Assembly (NCBI GenBank): GCA_022749755.1
Contig: CM040452.1
Span: 5,412,350 to 5,476,349, forward strand
Direction: 5' to 3'
Length of the DNA stretch: 64,000 nucleotides
DNA from: Azadirachta indica
Taxonomy: Eukaryota > Streptophyta > Magnoliopsida > Sapindales > Meliaceae
The position numbers and the translations under genes are program-made. The notes below the pieces were generated by a model, which worked only from the letters and a program-made list of their open reading frames with translations, made no database searches and had not been told where the DNA came from. Below are positions 13,117 through 25,945 of this stretch, piece after piece; the stretch's first letter is position 1, and each line of letters starts with the position of its first letter.

Positions 13117-16100
13117 ATGAAGAAATCGGGCGGAGCAGAGAAAAAGAGGGTGCGAAGATCATCAGCGGCCGTACAGAACGGCACCAGAGATCCCAGCTCC
13201 GACACCCCGCCTAGGGTTTGCCTTCTCTCGTTGTCTCTAAACAACGCATGCGCATATGTCGTTTCGCTTTGTTTATTGTTTTCATTCGCTGATCTGCAGA
13301 TTTTTGATCGTATGTCTGTTTGTATAAGTATTTTATTATGTGGGGCATTTGCAATTTTTGATTTTTAGTTAGCTTTTGTGTTTTTATATGTTTCAGATAT
13401 GTAGACAGTTAGAAAGTTATGTTTTTATCAATTTTTTGTTGCATTTATATGTTGAAACAATGTAAAGGTTATTAATTTTGTTGGAGATCATTAATGTGAC
13501 CGTGCCTGAAATATGTGTATGTATATTGTATGACGGTATGGTTTTTCCTTTTCAACTTTGCTTTTCAATTTTATTTCATAAGTGTTTTTGTTTTGTTTTA
13601 GAGAAGTGGGTATGGTGATAATCTTGTAATATGACTAGTTTTGAGCATGAGAAGCGAAATGTATGAATTTTTCATATAAAAGGAAATGGGGTTTTAGCAA
13701 TTGATGGATAATAGATGATAGAGACTAACTCAATGAAACAAGTAATTTCCAAATGTGAGGAAACTCGTTTTGTCTTAAATTCTGGTGGACTTAATTCTAT
13801 GTTATTTACAGGTGTGGAGGTGCTCTTTTGAGAATTGGATTGTCCTCGTCTTGTCTGTAGAACTTTCTGAAACAGTTTGTTGTTCTTCATTGTTTCTGTG
13901 CAGTATAATATGTTTAGTTTTGAAGCAACCTTGTCATGGATAGGGAGAATAGAAGAGGGAAAAGAGTATTCAAATTTACTGGCCATAAATATGTGGCATA
14001 CAGTTCAGAAGTCTCAATTCAATATGAAAGCTTAAATGCACCCAAAGATTTCATGGCTTTGAAAGTGAAAATCTAATGAGCTATCCTTTTGTTTCTGTTT
14101 CCATTATCTATGCTATAGTATGATTAGAGGACTCTATAGACAAACTCCTACGTGAATCAGGCGTCTATATGATAGAATTATCGGTTTCATTTATTTCTGT
14201 CTTAACTCAATACAACTCAAATAGATCACTAGCTTCTGTAACATGAATCTGAATAAGAGCCTCCTTGCCAAATCTTTATCCTAAGTGACATCCTGTCATT
14301 GGCCACCAAGGGGATCCCTTGAAAGAAATCATTGATTTTTTTTAGTCCTGCCAGTACAGATTCTTTCAGTTTTATTTTTTTCAATTCCTTTATGATATCT
14401 CTCTCAAGTACTGTTGCATTTAAAGTTTCTCTATATTGTTTTTCTTTTATTGGCAAATTGAAATTAATTTGCCATTGACATTGATTTAAAGATGCAGAGT
14501 TTTAATTCAATTCTCCGATTGATGACAATGTTTGGCCTCGTTCTCTTTGAAGGAGAAACTTTAGCTTGATTTGGTAATGGGCATTTAATGACTATGAAGT
14601 TAGCAACTTAAATATCAGGCTGAAGGGTACAATTGAAATTGGATTGTGGAGATGCAATATCTATGATAATTAAGAAGCTTGCTTCTTTCTTTTCTTTATG
14701 ATCCATTACGTTGCATTGAATTTTCATGAGAGATCTTGAATTGCAAAATTTGGAGGAAATGCTTACAGAGTGAAAGTTTGATTTAACTTATTGATGCTTT
14801 TCAAATATGATGACCTGCTGTGCGTTCTCATCTGTAATCTTGTTATTGTATTATTAATTGTTGACACTGTCTTCCATATTGCTTTCTTTAGACTTGATGG
14901 TGATATCTATATCTGAGAAATTCCTTACATCTTTTCTGTATTATAGTATTGTGAACTTTTTTGGGCTTTTAATACATTTCTTTCTAATTTTTCTATGCAT
15001 GTGTTTTTAATTTCTGTAGAAACAAGCTGCCAAGAAGGATGTTTTCCAGTTGTTTGCTGAGAAGGTGAGAGACCATAAGGAGTTAGAATCTAGGTGGGCT
15101 GTATTACAGGAAACACGAGTGGAATATTTTAGAGGTAAGGATTTTGTAAGCTTTTTGAGAAATCATCCAGAGCTTAAAGAAATACTGGAATCGGATAAGA
15201 ATCTAGAAACTGAAGATATTGCCAATGGTCTATTAAGAAAGAATCTTTTGGTGCGATGTGATCGTGTGGTCAAAACTGTCCGTCCAGGAAAAAGAAAGTT
15301 GTCTACCTGGCCAGCACATTTAGAGATCTTCCCGGTAAGTCATCTTTTTAACTTCCATATATGATTTGAAATTTATATATTGCTTTTATAATTGTTGCTT
15401 TGCCTTTTGATTTTCTATCTTGCTTGATTCATATATAATCTATTTATGTAATGTGCTCCTGCATCAAACAAGAATAATCTGGATATCAAGGATGATAGAG
15501 GAAGAGCACATCACTGAAATAATCAAGTTCTTGAACACACTTTTACTGGGATCTAACTGGCATTTTGAATGGCATCTTCATTTATGCGTATTTCATGCTT
15601 CATTCTAATGCAGTTTTCTTTCTTGTTAAACTAATATGGTGACTGTTTTATGCAGGAACAAGTATTTTCTGACAATGATGCCTTTTTTGCTTGGACATTT
15701 GTAAAAAGGCGGCCTCTGTGGCAAACACTTCTATCATTTTTCTGGCCTGTGTTGACTCTAGCAATTTGCCTGTTTCCTGTTTATCCACATCGGTGCAAGC
15801 TATTGATACTTTATTCATGTGCTGGTGTTCTGCTTCTTATTCTCTCCCTACTGTTGTGTAAGCTCCACTAGCTTGTTATCTGTTTCAATTAATTTTTTAC
15901 CCCTTTCTTTATCTATACTTTAAGTCCTATTATTTATTTCTTTTGATGCTTGATCGTTCTGTGTCGACAAGACAATGAGTATGTTTGTTCATTCAATTTC
16001 TCTCTTTCTGATCTTAAATTTGCAGTGAGAGCTGCAATATTTGGTGTCATATGGATTCTTCTTGGAAAGCGTGTTTGGTTCTTCCCTAATATCCTTGCTG

Positions 16101-17024
16101 AGGAAGCTACACTACGTGAGTTATTCCGTTTCTGGCCAAAGAAAGATGAAGAGGAAAGACCAAAGTGGACAGCAAGACTTTTCTATGCTGTAGTAGCTGT
16201 ACTGGTCATATTGTTGCTGAGGCACCATGCCCCTGATGAGGCTGCTAGAGCCAGGTTACTCCTTTGCTCTTTTAATCTTGCTTAATAAACAATGCTGGTA
16301 AAACGTGTGGCAGTTTAAGTTTCTTAAAAGACAAAAGTTGAGTGGGAAAGTATTAAATATGGATCCCTGGATCTTTTCTTCTCATTCTCCTTTTCTTTCC
16401 CCAGCAGATGATTAATTGATTGTTGTATTTTTCTATATTTATAATCACCTTAATGTGTCCACTTAGGGTGATCCGTGTTCTGCTACACTGTCCTTAAGCA
16501 CTTGAAAACTCACCTTCTCCCTCTATATCCCCTTGGGATAATGAGGAACTGAGCTCCATTGCTTAGGTAGCCTTTTTTTTTTTTTTTTTTTATAAATTAG
16601 TTTTGTTAGCTTAGTAAACCTCAGCTCCACATCAAGCTCAGAGCCATGAAACATTGTCCAAGTTTCTGCAAAATGAGTGGATACGTGAATTAAAGACCTC
16701 TTACTTCTCCACCGCTGTCCCAATACGCCTTTTAGAACTATATATTATTGCTTGTCATGCATGGGTCTGAGATGCCAATTTTACCCTTGCAGGTATCAAA
16801 AGCGGATGTCAAACATAATCGATGACGTTCTTGAATGGTCTCCAAGGTTGGCCCTGTCTGGAATGATGGAGAAGCAGCAAAATGTGTCTAATGCCACAGA
16901 CGCCAACAACAATTTTACACATGGGAGCAAGACAAATACAGAGAACATGGTTCCCCCAGGTTCGGATGCAGAAACTGGAGACGGAGAAGAGAATGTTCAA
17001 CATCAGCATCATGACAATATATGA
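13117..17024 (+). CDS. SEC62: Translocation protein SEC62
   Basis: Subunit of the ER translocon that works with SEC61 and SEC63 in post-translational import; plant SEC62 is also reported as an ER-phagy receptor. Five exons (13117-13215, 15020-15334, 15656-15857, 16026-16254, 16793-17024), all GT..AG and in frame, give 358 aa, normal for plants. The N-terminus is basic (MKKSGGAEKKRVRR). The cytosolic domain (about 34-155) contains the motif FRGKDFVSFLRNHPEL. Hydrophobic segments lie at about 160-183, 186-221 and 257-270. The conserved stretch FRFWPKKDEEERPKW (about 240-253) precedes the last of them. The C-terminal tail (about 285-358) is polar and ends HQHHDNI. The intron after exon 1 is 1.8 kb. 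A perfect ERSE upstream suggests induction by ER stress. Identification is by recognisable family sequence. Confidence 0.93.
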
Positions 17025-17640
17025 TAATACAGCAAGAAATCGCGAGAAGAGATATTATATATTGTTGTCTTTTTATTCACCTTTTCCAAGTTTTTGCCTT
17101 AAATTTTAGAGTGTAAAACCATTTACTATAACGATAAATAAAGCAGTTGGGTTCTAAATACGTGCCTATTTGACCAAATTTATGATATTTAACTAAGCAG
17201 GTTTGTTTGTAATCCCTCCATTTTCAATGATAATTACGTGGGTGAGTCTACTGTTATAGTTGACGAAAAGAAAACGAAATGAGTTTAACAGACTTCGAAA
17301 GCCTTGATAAGTTAAGAAAAGTTATCTTATTGTTATCCGTAATACGATGAACAAAATTATCACATCATACATCACGAAATATTAAGGAGTTTGATCACGA
17401 GTATTGTAACGCATCCATGAGATCAGTGAAGTATTTAAAAGTTGATAATTTGAATACTGAAATCTGGACAGATTCACAGTAATTTAGAGCCTTCACCAAA
17501 TTACCAGACTGCTGTTTGATTGTTTTCACGTTTTCCACAGAAGACTATTCCTACTCAAGCGTTTATGCATCATTATCTGTACACAGAAAGAAGGGAAGAA
17601 TGACACCATAAGGACATTCATTTCTTCTTCCCCCTTCATT
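17025..17640. other. Convergent 3' ends of SEC62 and NF-YA
   Basis: Non-coding. An AATAAA-like polyadenylation signal for SEC62 lies at about 17136-17142. The NF-YA 3' UTR enters from the right. The two genes converge with about 750 bp between stop codons, so overlap of their transcript ends is possible. Confidence 0.55.
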
Positions 17641-17668
17641 CACCCACAATCCATGCAAAAAAGAAAAA

Positions 17669-17689
17669 AGCCAAGAATGATTTGCCGCC
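17669..17689 (-). promoter_or_regulatory. miR169 target site in the NF-YA 3' UTR
   Basis: The plus strand reads AGCCAAGAATGATTTGCCG here, almost the miR169 sequence itself, so the minus-strand NF-YA mRNA carries its complement (…GGCAAATCATTCTTGGCT). Against the miR169a sequence as I know it, the inner mismatches are one G:U pair and one C:A pair. The site is 88-108 nt past the stop codon, where NF-YA mRNAs usually carry it. miR169 cleavage of NF-YA mRNA is a well-established plant regulatory step in drought and nutrient responses. Confidence 0.88.
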
Positions 17690-17706
17690 TGGCAATTAAT
17701 TTGCCA
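17690..17706 (-). other. Short hairpin next to the miR169 site
   Basis: TGGCAA, a five-base loop and TTGCCA form a perfect 6-bp inverted repeat directly beside the miR169 site, on its 5' side in the mRNA. It could alter access to the site; this is inference from sequence only. Confidence 0.55.
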
Positions 17707-17776
17707 AGAGTGGTCACAAGACAACCAAGAAAAAGCCCCTTCTACATATCGTCAGTGGGTCTCCACATCAGCACTT

Positions 17777-20700
17777 TCACTGAATAGTGAGAGGCCTCTG
17801 TGATGACTGGTTTGAGGACATACTTCCCCACTGCTGGCCCGAACAGTCCCCATCTTCTCCCCTATCACCTAAGCGTGAGGGGTAAGTTGATGCCTGCAAG
17901 CCACCATGATTCTGGTAGAAACCACTTCCATTTACATGATTGCCACCTTCATGTGTGTTGTGTGCTTGCAATCCCCTTGCATCTTGTTGACTAGCAGAGG
18001 AATTCCAGGCTTCAGCAGAGTCACATTGCAGGGGTTCAGATCCTGATGAACTGCCAGACTGTGACCTCATAGGCCCTGAACCTCTGCCTTTCTTTTCGCC
18101 AGTACCCTTAGAAGTATCATTATCAGTTTTCTTTGCAAAGCGACCTCCTGTGCCCCTTGCCCGTCTCATAGCATGCTGGTGCCGGGACTCATGAAGATAC
18201 GGCTGTGGAATGTAAAAATAAGACAATTTATCATTCTACATTGGAAAACTACCTCACAATGAGAATATGATTCACTAAATGCTACTTCATATTATCTACT
18301 GTAACAGAATATGAGAAAACAGATGGAAACTAGAGTTCGCTGATTTTTTAAACTTACCTTTCTAACTTTAATCAGCTTCTTTGCTAGCTCTGCTTTAGCA
18401 CGTGCCTGTCTTCGCCTCAAAATCCCCATGTATTGTTTGGCATTCACATAAACTGGTTCTTGGGCCATCTCAAGGGGCAAAGGCATTCTAGCATGAGGCA
18501 TTCCAACAAATTGAGGGTAACCCTGATCATTGCAAGCATTTATATGACAGAAGGTACAGATTTTGACAATTGCAAAGATAGAGATAACAAAAGGTATAAC
18601 CAAATTACTATTAATCAAGAAATTCTAAATCATCTATTCAGAAAGGGGAGGGAAGAAAGAAGATTCTAGATCCATGCTAATCATATGGAATGAAAGAAGG
18701 AATTGGCTGAACACAGACCAGAAACTGAATGAATGCAATGATTGTTCCTAGCTCAATGGACAACTCAAATACAGTTTAAGAAACCGATACATTTTTTCTG
18801 CTTTACAATTGCACATCATGCAACTTGCAGAGTTGGGTTGTCAGCTTTAAATTATGTTGTTTGCATCACTTAAGAGGTTTATCAAAAGATATTGCTTCTC
18901 CAATGTTCTAAAGAGTTAAATAGACCTGAGATTTGAAACTTCTTTTTCTTATCAAAAGAATAGATGGGAATTACATGCAAATATCTAATTTACCAAAAAG
19001 TATATAAGTTCACAAATCTTACATTTGTTGTAACTTCTTGCTAAAACTGCAATTTGTTTATCAAGATTATACACAATTTTTCACTTCCAAAGAAAATTCA
19101 AATGCATTTTCAAACCAATGAGTTTCGTTAAAAAGAAAGAAGCAGATAAAAGTCATTTGCTCAGATTTTGTGCTAACAAGACATTCGCATACCAAAGGCT
19201 GATGTCCGTAAGTTGCCATCATTCCCCCATAATACGGATCCTGGTATGGATTTGATGCACAAGCCTGCCAAAAAGTAGCAAGAAAACTAGGAGTCGCTTC
19301 TGTTCCAAACGTAACTACGAGTTCTCTAATATTACATAACGATGTTAAGTCTGAATCAATAATCAGCACATAAAGCTTTCCTTAAAGCCACCAAAAAAAA
19401 AAAAGTGAAAGAAAGAAAAGATAAGGCACTTACAATTGAGTGACCTACAAGTTCAAGCTGTGGAGGCTGTGTGAAGCATTCTTCATGCATTGTTGGCATA
19501 GCTGATGCACCACCTTGCTGCACGTTTCGGTTATCTTGTCCACAATTTCCAACTGAAATGTAAAATGAGATATTAAATCCCTAACCAATAACTTTTATGC
19601 TTCTATCTGGGACAAAAGGCATTGCAACTGGGACCATAACTGAAAGTACTCACATTTTAGATTGAAATATATAATTCCTCTAAAAACATTATCAGGCTGC
19701 TAGCACATGCAATAGTCAGGGTGATTCAGCCAAGCTTAAAAAAAAAAGAGATTAAACGAAAATGAAAAGTGAACAAATGAGTAAAACCAGACACATAATT
19801 CTTACTTTAGCAAAATTGACCAGCAGCTATAAATTGATCCAGACAGCTTGGTATTGGAAATAGAGCAAATAAGACTGCACTAGTGGTGTGGAAGTAGGAA
19901 AGAATCGAGAAAACAAATAAAGCATCACACCGCAGTTTCTAAATTCATCCACTAGAATTTAAAGAATCACAACTAAGAAGGATGCATCTCATATAACAAA
20001 GAGAAACACAGAGCATTTGAAGCTTGACAAATACTCCCTAAAAATCTTTCAAAGATCAAATCTCAAAGCCTTGTCTGTAGCCTCATGCATCTAACCACAC
20101 ATGCTACAGTGATGGCTCAGAAAATTATCTCTAAATTTCTTATTGAATAATATGTTACATCACTTTCCATAAACTATCACACAAAGTTATTTAATAGTGT
20201 AGTACTTCACAGGTAAGTGAGCTTGTAGATTAAAAGTTGCCAACAGCTACCAAGCAACTAGATTGCAAGCAGCCCATAGGTAAACAGTTTCTATCCCCAA
20301 GGATGTAGCATACATCCACATTGGAAGCAGTGAGATAACACCTCAGAGATCATAAGTACAGGAATTTATTAAGCACATATATATCTTCCTGCACATCCGA
20401 TTCAGAAAAATGAGAATCATGTACAAGGTAGTTTTTCAGGGAAACTAGATGCAAAACATAAATTTGTATCACAATTTCAAGGTAAAATAATACATTATCC
20501 ACAGTTCATCATTGCCGGATTACTTAAAATTGAGCAATATACATGGTTTATGCCATGACCAACAATGACTATGATCCTATCCAGAAATTTAAAATTGCAA
20601 TCAACAACTGGGGATCCTTTTGGATTTTTGTTACATGCTAACATAGTGTATCGCTGATCAGGTAAATTTCCAGATGCCAAGAAACTATGGGAACTTATGT

Positions 20701-21444
20701 ACAAAACAATATAATAAACTGCATTGCCTTCTTCGAACATATGATATATTAAGCTGAAGATTGAACACAACACAACACATAGTACCCACTATAATTTCAT
20801 AAATCTATATGGTTCCCCTCATATTCATTTTAGAAGCTACAAACAATCAACAAAACTGAATTCTGACAACGTAAAATGTTCAAATTTCACTCTCAACAGC
20901 TGTGTATTTCACATTCATTAAAGATAACACCTAAACAGATTGGCATGGCTAAAAGCAGCAGACATAGCTTTGTCGCATTTTCCATAGATTTTGCGATGGT
21001 TGAGCTTCTCCGCCTGAGGTAATGTTGATGAAAGGCCAATTTCAAGATAACACTTAGTCTAAAATACAAAAGCGGTAAATGTATACAGTGTCTCCATTTT
21101 CTTTCAAGCAGCCACACATAGCATCAATAATTGTCTCAAAATCATTAGCAAAATAATTTATTTCAATTACCTGACCGTGAAGATGCAGTGGCTTGTGCTT
21201 CTTTGTTAGCATCACCACATTCCTCATTCAGTCCACCATTGGACATTGATTGATCATCATTCGACTCTGAACCATTTGGGCACTCCAATGAAGATGAATT
21301 AGATACATTTGCCCCAACCACAGCAGGTGAGATACTATTATATGCAACACCACGCCACCAAGGTTGTTCAGAATAAACTGTGGTTGGTGGACCTGAATGT
21401 GGATCAGGTTCCAACTGATTTGAACTTTCAGACTTAGACCGCAT
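17777..21444 (-). CDS. NF-YA (CBF-B/HAP2) subunit, NF-YA3/8-like
   Basis: The sequence-specific subunit of NF-Y, which binds CCAAT boxes with NF-YB/NF-YC in the nucleus. Five coding exons, 21444-21171, 19552-19434, 19264-19193, 18522-18358 and 18202-17777, join in frame to 351 aa. The NF-YA core spans about 177-233: [18 protein letters not shown] (NF-YB/C contact), a linker, then [19 protein letters not shown] (DNA contact), split between the last two exons. The GGRFAKK ending and the Ser/Gly-rich tail match the NF-YA3/8 branch rather than the GGRFLNTKK types. The N-terminal half has the usual Gln/Ser-rich activation sequence. The 3' UTR carries a miR169 site. A leader exon near 22451-22560 is probably spliced to just before the ATG. 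Upstream G-boxes suggest ABA or light input. Confidence 0.93.
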
Positions 21445-22450
21445 GCCTTCAAATTCCCTTCAGACAACAGTCAGTCATTTAACTGCCTGACCAGCACACA
21501 AATACACAGAAAACCTTCTGAAACGAAGCATACTACAGATACGTGGTCACATTGAGAACTTCATAGACATAAACAACATACGAAATGAATTGCATGCCTC
21601 TAACTAAATTGTAAATAGTGTTTACACAAATACATGGTTCTTTCTTTCTTTTTTCCTGATAAGATAACCTTATAATGGGGAAAAACAAAGACTATCATTC
21701 AACGAGCAATAAAAAAGCCCTTACATATGCTATATTTAATGACTACAAAAACCTCCTTCATCACAAAATAACACAAAAAAATTCTTATCAAGCTCTCTTA
21801 AATTGTCAAAAGACGTAGAAAATTAGAACAACGGTAATAGTAAAAAATTATGAATGAGAGTCTAGCTTTCCTATAACCCACAAAGAGTATTAACGTGAAC
21901 TCCATAAAGCTTAACGAAAACGTCAGGCAAGATTAAGTTCTCCACTTCTTTCTGTCTGGAATTTTTTGACCAAATCTTTCAGCAATAAAATCCATGAATT
22001 TTCTTTATTTGTTATGCCCCATTTACACACAAACCAAATAGAGAGAGCCAAGTCAAATAACCAGAAAAAAGACACTATGGAACAAAACATATAATATAAA
22101 TCAAGGTAAAGATAACTTAATTCCAAACTCAATCAAATAGCCTAAAAATTCTCAAATTTTATTCTCGGTAGCCCACTTATACTAAGTCACACACTCACAT
22201 CAAGCTCAATAAATAATCAATCCTCAACTTTCTCACATTTGCCTGACAACCAAACAAAATTCAATCGCCATAACCCAAAACTAAACTCAAAAGCCATAAC
22301 CCAATTGCCAAAACTTCGAAACGAACATAATAACATAACATGCAAAGCATCAATCACGAATAATTCATCAGAACAGACACAATAATTAATAAAGAAAAGA
22401 AAAAAAATTAATCAACAATTAAAGAAATCAAAATTGATAAAGGCAGTTAC

Positions 22451-22565
22451 CTGGTGTGAATTGAGAAGAATCATAAACATAAACAAAAACAAAAACCCTA
22501 AATTTTGGGGCTTTAAGCTTATCTGAGAGAGAAAGAGAGAGACTCAGAGAGAAATCGAAAACTAA
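22451..22565 (-). promoter_or_regulatory. Probable NF-YA leader exon with a short uORF
   Basis: On the minus strand a CT-rich run (CTCTCTTTCTCTCTCAG) leads to a donor ACACCAG|GTAACT at 22451/22450. Spliced to the acceptor GTCTGAAG|GG (exon resuming at 21457), this gives the leader of the NF-YA mRNA. It holds ATGs at 22480 and 22474 in one frame. The spliced uORF would read MFMILLNSHQGI and stop a few bases before the main ATG. Exon ends are inferred from splice signals only. Confidence 0.45.
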
Positions 22566-22789
22566 AGTCAATCTAGTTTCTCTTTTGCGATTATCTGATA
22601 TTATTATTATTATTAATTTTTATTTTTATCAATATTAATGTTAACATTTATCTGTTTATTATTTTAATTTAACAATTATTTTAAAAAATGTTTTTGTTGG
22701 GTGAATTTAAACTCATTCGGGAGGAGCTGGCTATGATTTCGTCACTCGATGTTTCTGTCCTCGTACGTTTACTGTGCGGGATGTTTCGA

Positions 22790-22795
22790 CACGTG
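22790..22795. promoter_or_regulatory. G-box CACGTG upstream of NF-YA
   Basis: CACGTG in the context ACACGTGG, an ABRE/G-box, about 230 bp upstream of the likely NF-YA transcription start. Confidence 0.5.
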
Positions 22796-23431
22796 GATGG
22801 TTGGATTTGGCTACTTGCTTGTCCGGTTTCACTTTTAAATATTTTAAACCAATTTTTTCAGAACGTTTAGATAAAAGTTTTTTTTTGAAATTAAGAGATA
22901 ATAAATAATGATTTAATGATGTCGATAGAAAATAATAAATTAAATTTAACATATAAATGTAAAATAATATAAAAAATTTCAATATAATTTAGTTCAATTT
23001 AGTATCATAAAAAGCAAAAAATTACAATGCAATATAATGGACAGTTTTATTGATAAAAAAATTGAGCTTTTAATGAAAATAACTTTAAAAATAGCTAAAA
23101 ATTAAATTATATTTTTAGTTAGTCTATTTACAACCACTCCATGTTGAATTTTTCATAAAAAATTCAATGATACTATCCAAAAAATTTTGGTAATGTAGTA
23201 AATGATTTAAAAAGTTAATTGACCAAACATTTTAAAAAAAAATAAAACAAAGTACCTTTCATTTAGTATATTATTGAGAATGGAGCTAAGCATTAAAAAA
23301 GCAAATTCAAGTATTTAATTTGTTATATAAACTTGTAGGAATGAAAATTTGGTAAGACCAGGAACCGGCAAAAGCAGGTTACCAGTTGCGGGAGCGTGAA
23401 TCTAACTTTGTGCAAGTCTTCAACGCGGGTG

Positions 23432-23595
23432 ACGTTATCAAAAGCGCTTGAACATGTACGTCAAAATAAAATAAATGAAAATTAAAAAAATGCAGGCCCA
23501 CGTGACACGCACTCGACGGGCAAAATACGGGAAATGCGTGGCTCAAAAATGGGGTCCACGACATTAGTGGTGTGACAGAAGAGCATGAGCCACGT
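23432..23595. promoter_or_regulatory. Cluster of ACGT cores with two G-boxes
   Basis: Four ACGT cores lie within 165 bp: 23432-23435 (GACGTT), 23458-23461 (TACGTC), and two palindromic CACGTG boxes at 23499-23504 and 23591-23596 (GCCACGTGTCC, an ABRE). The surrounding 23340-23760 is clearly richer in G+C than the spacer. It is about 1 kb upstream of the NF-YA leader and is the nearest gene's likely distal promoter. Binding by bZIP/bHLH factors is inference. Confidence 0.45.
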
Positions 23596-24474
23596 GTCCC
23601 GTTAAGTTTATTATTTTAGCGTTTAATTTTGCGGACTCAGAAGCTGTGAGGAGTACACATGGGTGACCCTACATGTATGACAGCCAATGAAGATGTGACC
23701 TGGCACTTGCCGATCAAAGGAGAACATAAGTGCGTGTCATTTTACTGGGAGATTATATTCTTTATATTCATATGATAATATTATATATATTATCTAAAAA
23801 ATATGAATTATAATTTTTTAGAATTCTATTCCTCTACATTATTTTTTTTCTTTTTGAAACACGAATATATTTAAATTTATGAATCCATTCAAACCAAATT
23901 TGAATTTTTGTATCTACAATAAGAAATTTACAGTTATTTATTAGTTTTAAAGAAAATTATATCTTCCATGAAAAGAATTATTCGAATCCATCTCCTTCAC
24001 AAGCATCGTCGGTCCACTAAGTGGTACTTTTATTTTATATATATTGATTTAAGTTACATGATAAGGTTTTTATAATTTATTAATATTGTCTTATATATTA
24101 AATGATAATAAAGAAAAATTTAAGCCATCCAAGTTTCATTGTTCATCTAATTGTTTAATGTTGGAAATAGACTAAAATTTTCAAGATACTGAGCCTCTTA
24201 AAAGTGAGAATTGTGTGCCAAGATAATTATTCATTGGGCTAGCCTCTCTCAATTAGGAACACTTTAAGCCCATGGCTAGGAAATGGGCCCAGATAGGCTG
24301 CAGGCCGAATTATCAAGGAATTTGGATTAACACCGTTCAAAGTGTCTATATCCAACATTAGACATGATTTTGATCTTTCAAAGGGTTCTATTCTCATCAA
24401 ATTATTCATCATCCATGTGTTTCACAAATTTACATTTTGATGTATACATTTTACATTTTACATTTTACAACAAA

Positions 24475-24932
24475 AAATTTGTTCTAGGGTACTTTTTGAT
24501 TTTTTATCAAAAATATAAATCAACATAAAATTTGAATATATAAAACTAAATAATTTTGAATAATAATATATTTTTTAAAAATAAAAAAAAATTTATTTAA
24601 TTTAGGATTTGAAAAAGAAGAAAATTTATGTTAAGTAAAAGTTAAAAGATAAAAGAAGTACTAATGAATTATACATATAATCAAATGTAAAGAGTATTTA
24701 GCATAAAATACAATATGTGAATTAATTGGAAAATAAATTTTATCTAATTTTAGTTAAGAAAAAAAGTGATATTTTAAGAGGAATTTGAAGGGTGCTATTA
24801 GCATCACTCTTATATTTTAATGATACTATATATTTATATGACTAAATTTGTTTTTGGGTATTTTTTATTTTTTATCATAAATCTGAATGAATATAAAATT
24901 TGAATATATAAAATTGAATAATTTTGAATAAC
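24475..24932. repeat. Pair of diverged ~90-bp direct repeats
   Basis: Copies at 24475-24564 and 24844-24932 share long identical blocks (ATAAAATTTGAATATATAAAA, cut here to its core AATTTGAATATATAAAA, then TAATTTTGAATAA) in the same order and orientation, 369 bp apart. Between them lies AGGGTGCTATTAGCATCAC (about 24789-24807), which could be a transposon end. The pair may be terminal direct repeats of a small decayed element; no target duplication was recognised. Confidence 0.5.
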
Positions 24933-25945
24933 ACACTTATTTTTTATTCATAGTATTTAAATATAAATATATATGAAAACTAGTTATTTTACATATCATG
25001 TCAATATAGATAATTAGATAAATTCTATGTATATTAGATAATAAATAAATTTATAGGTTATTTTTAAAACTATAATTAGTTAAAATTATTTAAAATTATA
25101 TTTAGCTTTTAAGTAAGATATTTCATCTTAATTCTATTCATATATAATTATCAAGTTTTAAAATAAATATTTAAATCACTAAAACTTATAAAAATATATG
25201 ATGATATGATCTAAAATTAATAAATTTAAAAAACCATTGAAGGGTACTGATATAAATAGGTTTAGGTTAACTTAAGTGAAAATTATATGTCATTGACATA
25301 ATCATCTAATAAAATTTTCTAGTACATATATTATATCTTAGAAGCTATTAAAGATCAAATTACATATACAAGTTTTCGTTCTCAATCATTGTATTTTATA
25401 TATATGCTACAATTTTAATTTTTTTATTGTTACATCTTAATACTCATATTAAAAATTAATTATATTTGAGATTGATATATTATATTAATAATGTTATAAA
25501 ATAAATTATTCTAGACTATATATAAATAAGTGATTCGATAATATAAACCTTACTTGTCAAAAATAAGTGTGTTTTTATATGCATTGTTTTAGTTATCGTC
25601 AATTTTTTCAAAGTTAAGTTTAAACACATTAATTTAAAATATACTTTTAAACCTTACCAACAAATCGAAGACGTTGACAACAAACAAAAGTAAAAAAATA
25701 AAAAATAAAAAATATAATAATAAGCTGAATATATAATAAAGTATGATATAAAAGTTTGATGAATGAGAATATTATCAAAAGAAATAAAAGTAGCAGCACA
25801 GAGAGATGATTGATGATTGATGACTGAACATTGAATGATCCTCAAGCAGTCTAAAGATGAACAGAAAATGCTTTTAAAAAACATTTACAGACAGACAACA
25901 AGTTGAGAACAAAAAAAAAAAAAATGGATACAAGGCCAGCTTCCA

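Noticed and set aside
12951..13214. Open frame overlapping SEC62 exon 1
   Set aside because: Starts at GTG, Lys-rich because of an A-rich leader, and out of frame with the conserved SEC62 protein.
23576..23596. Stretch starting TGACAGAAGAG, close to miR156
   Set aside because: Only about 16 of 20 bases agree, with mismatches in the centre, and there is no complementary arm nearby that would form a precursor hairpin.
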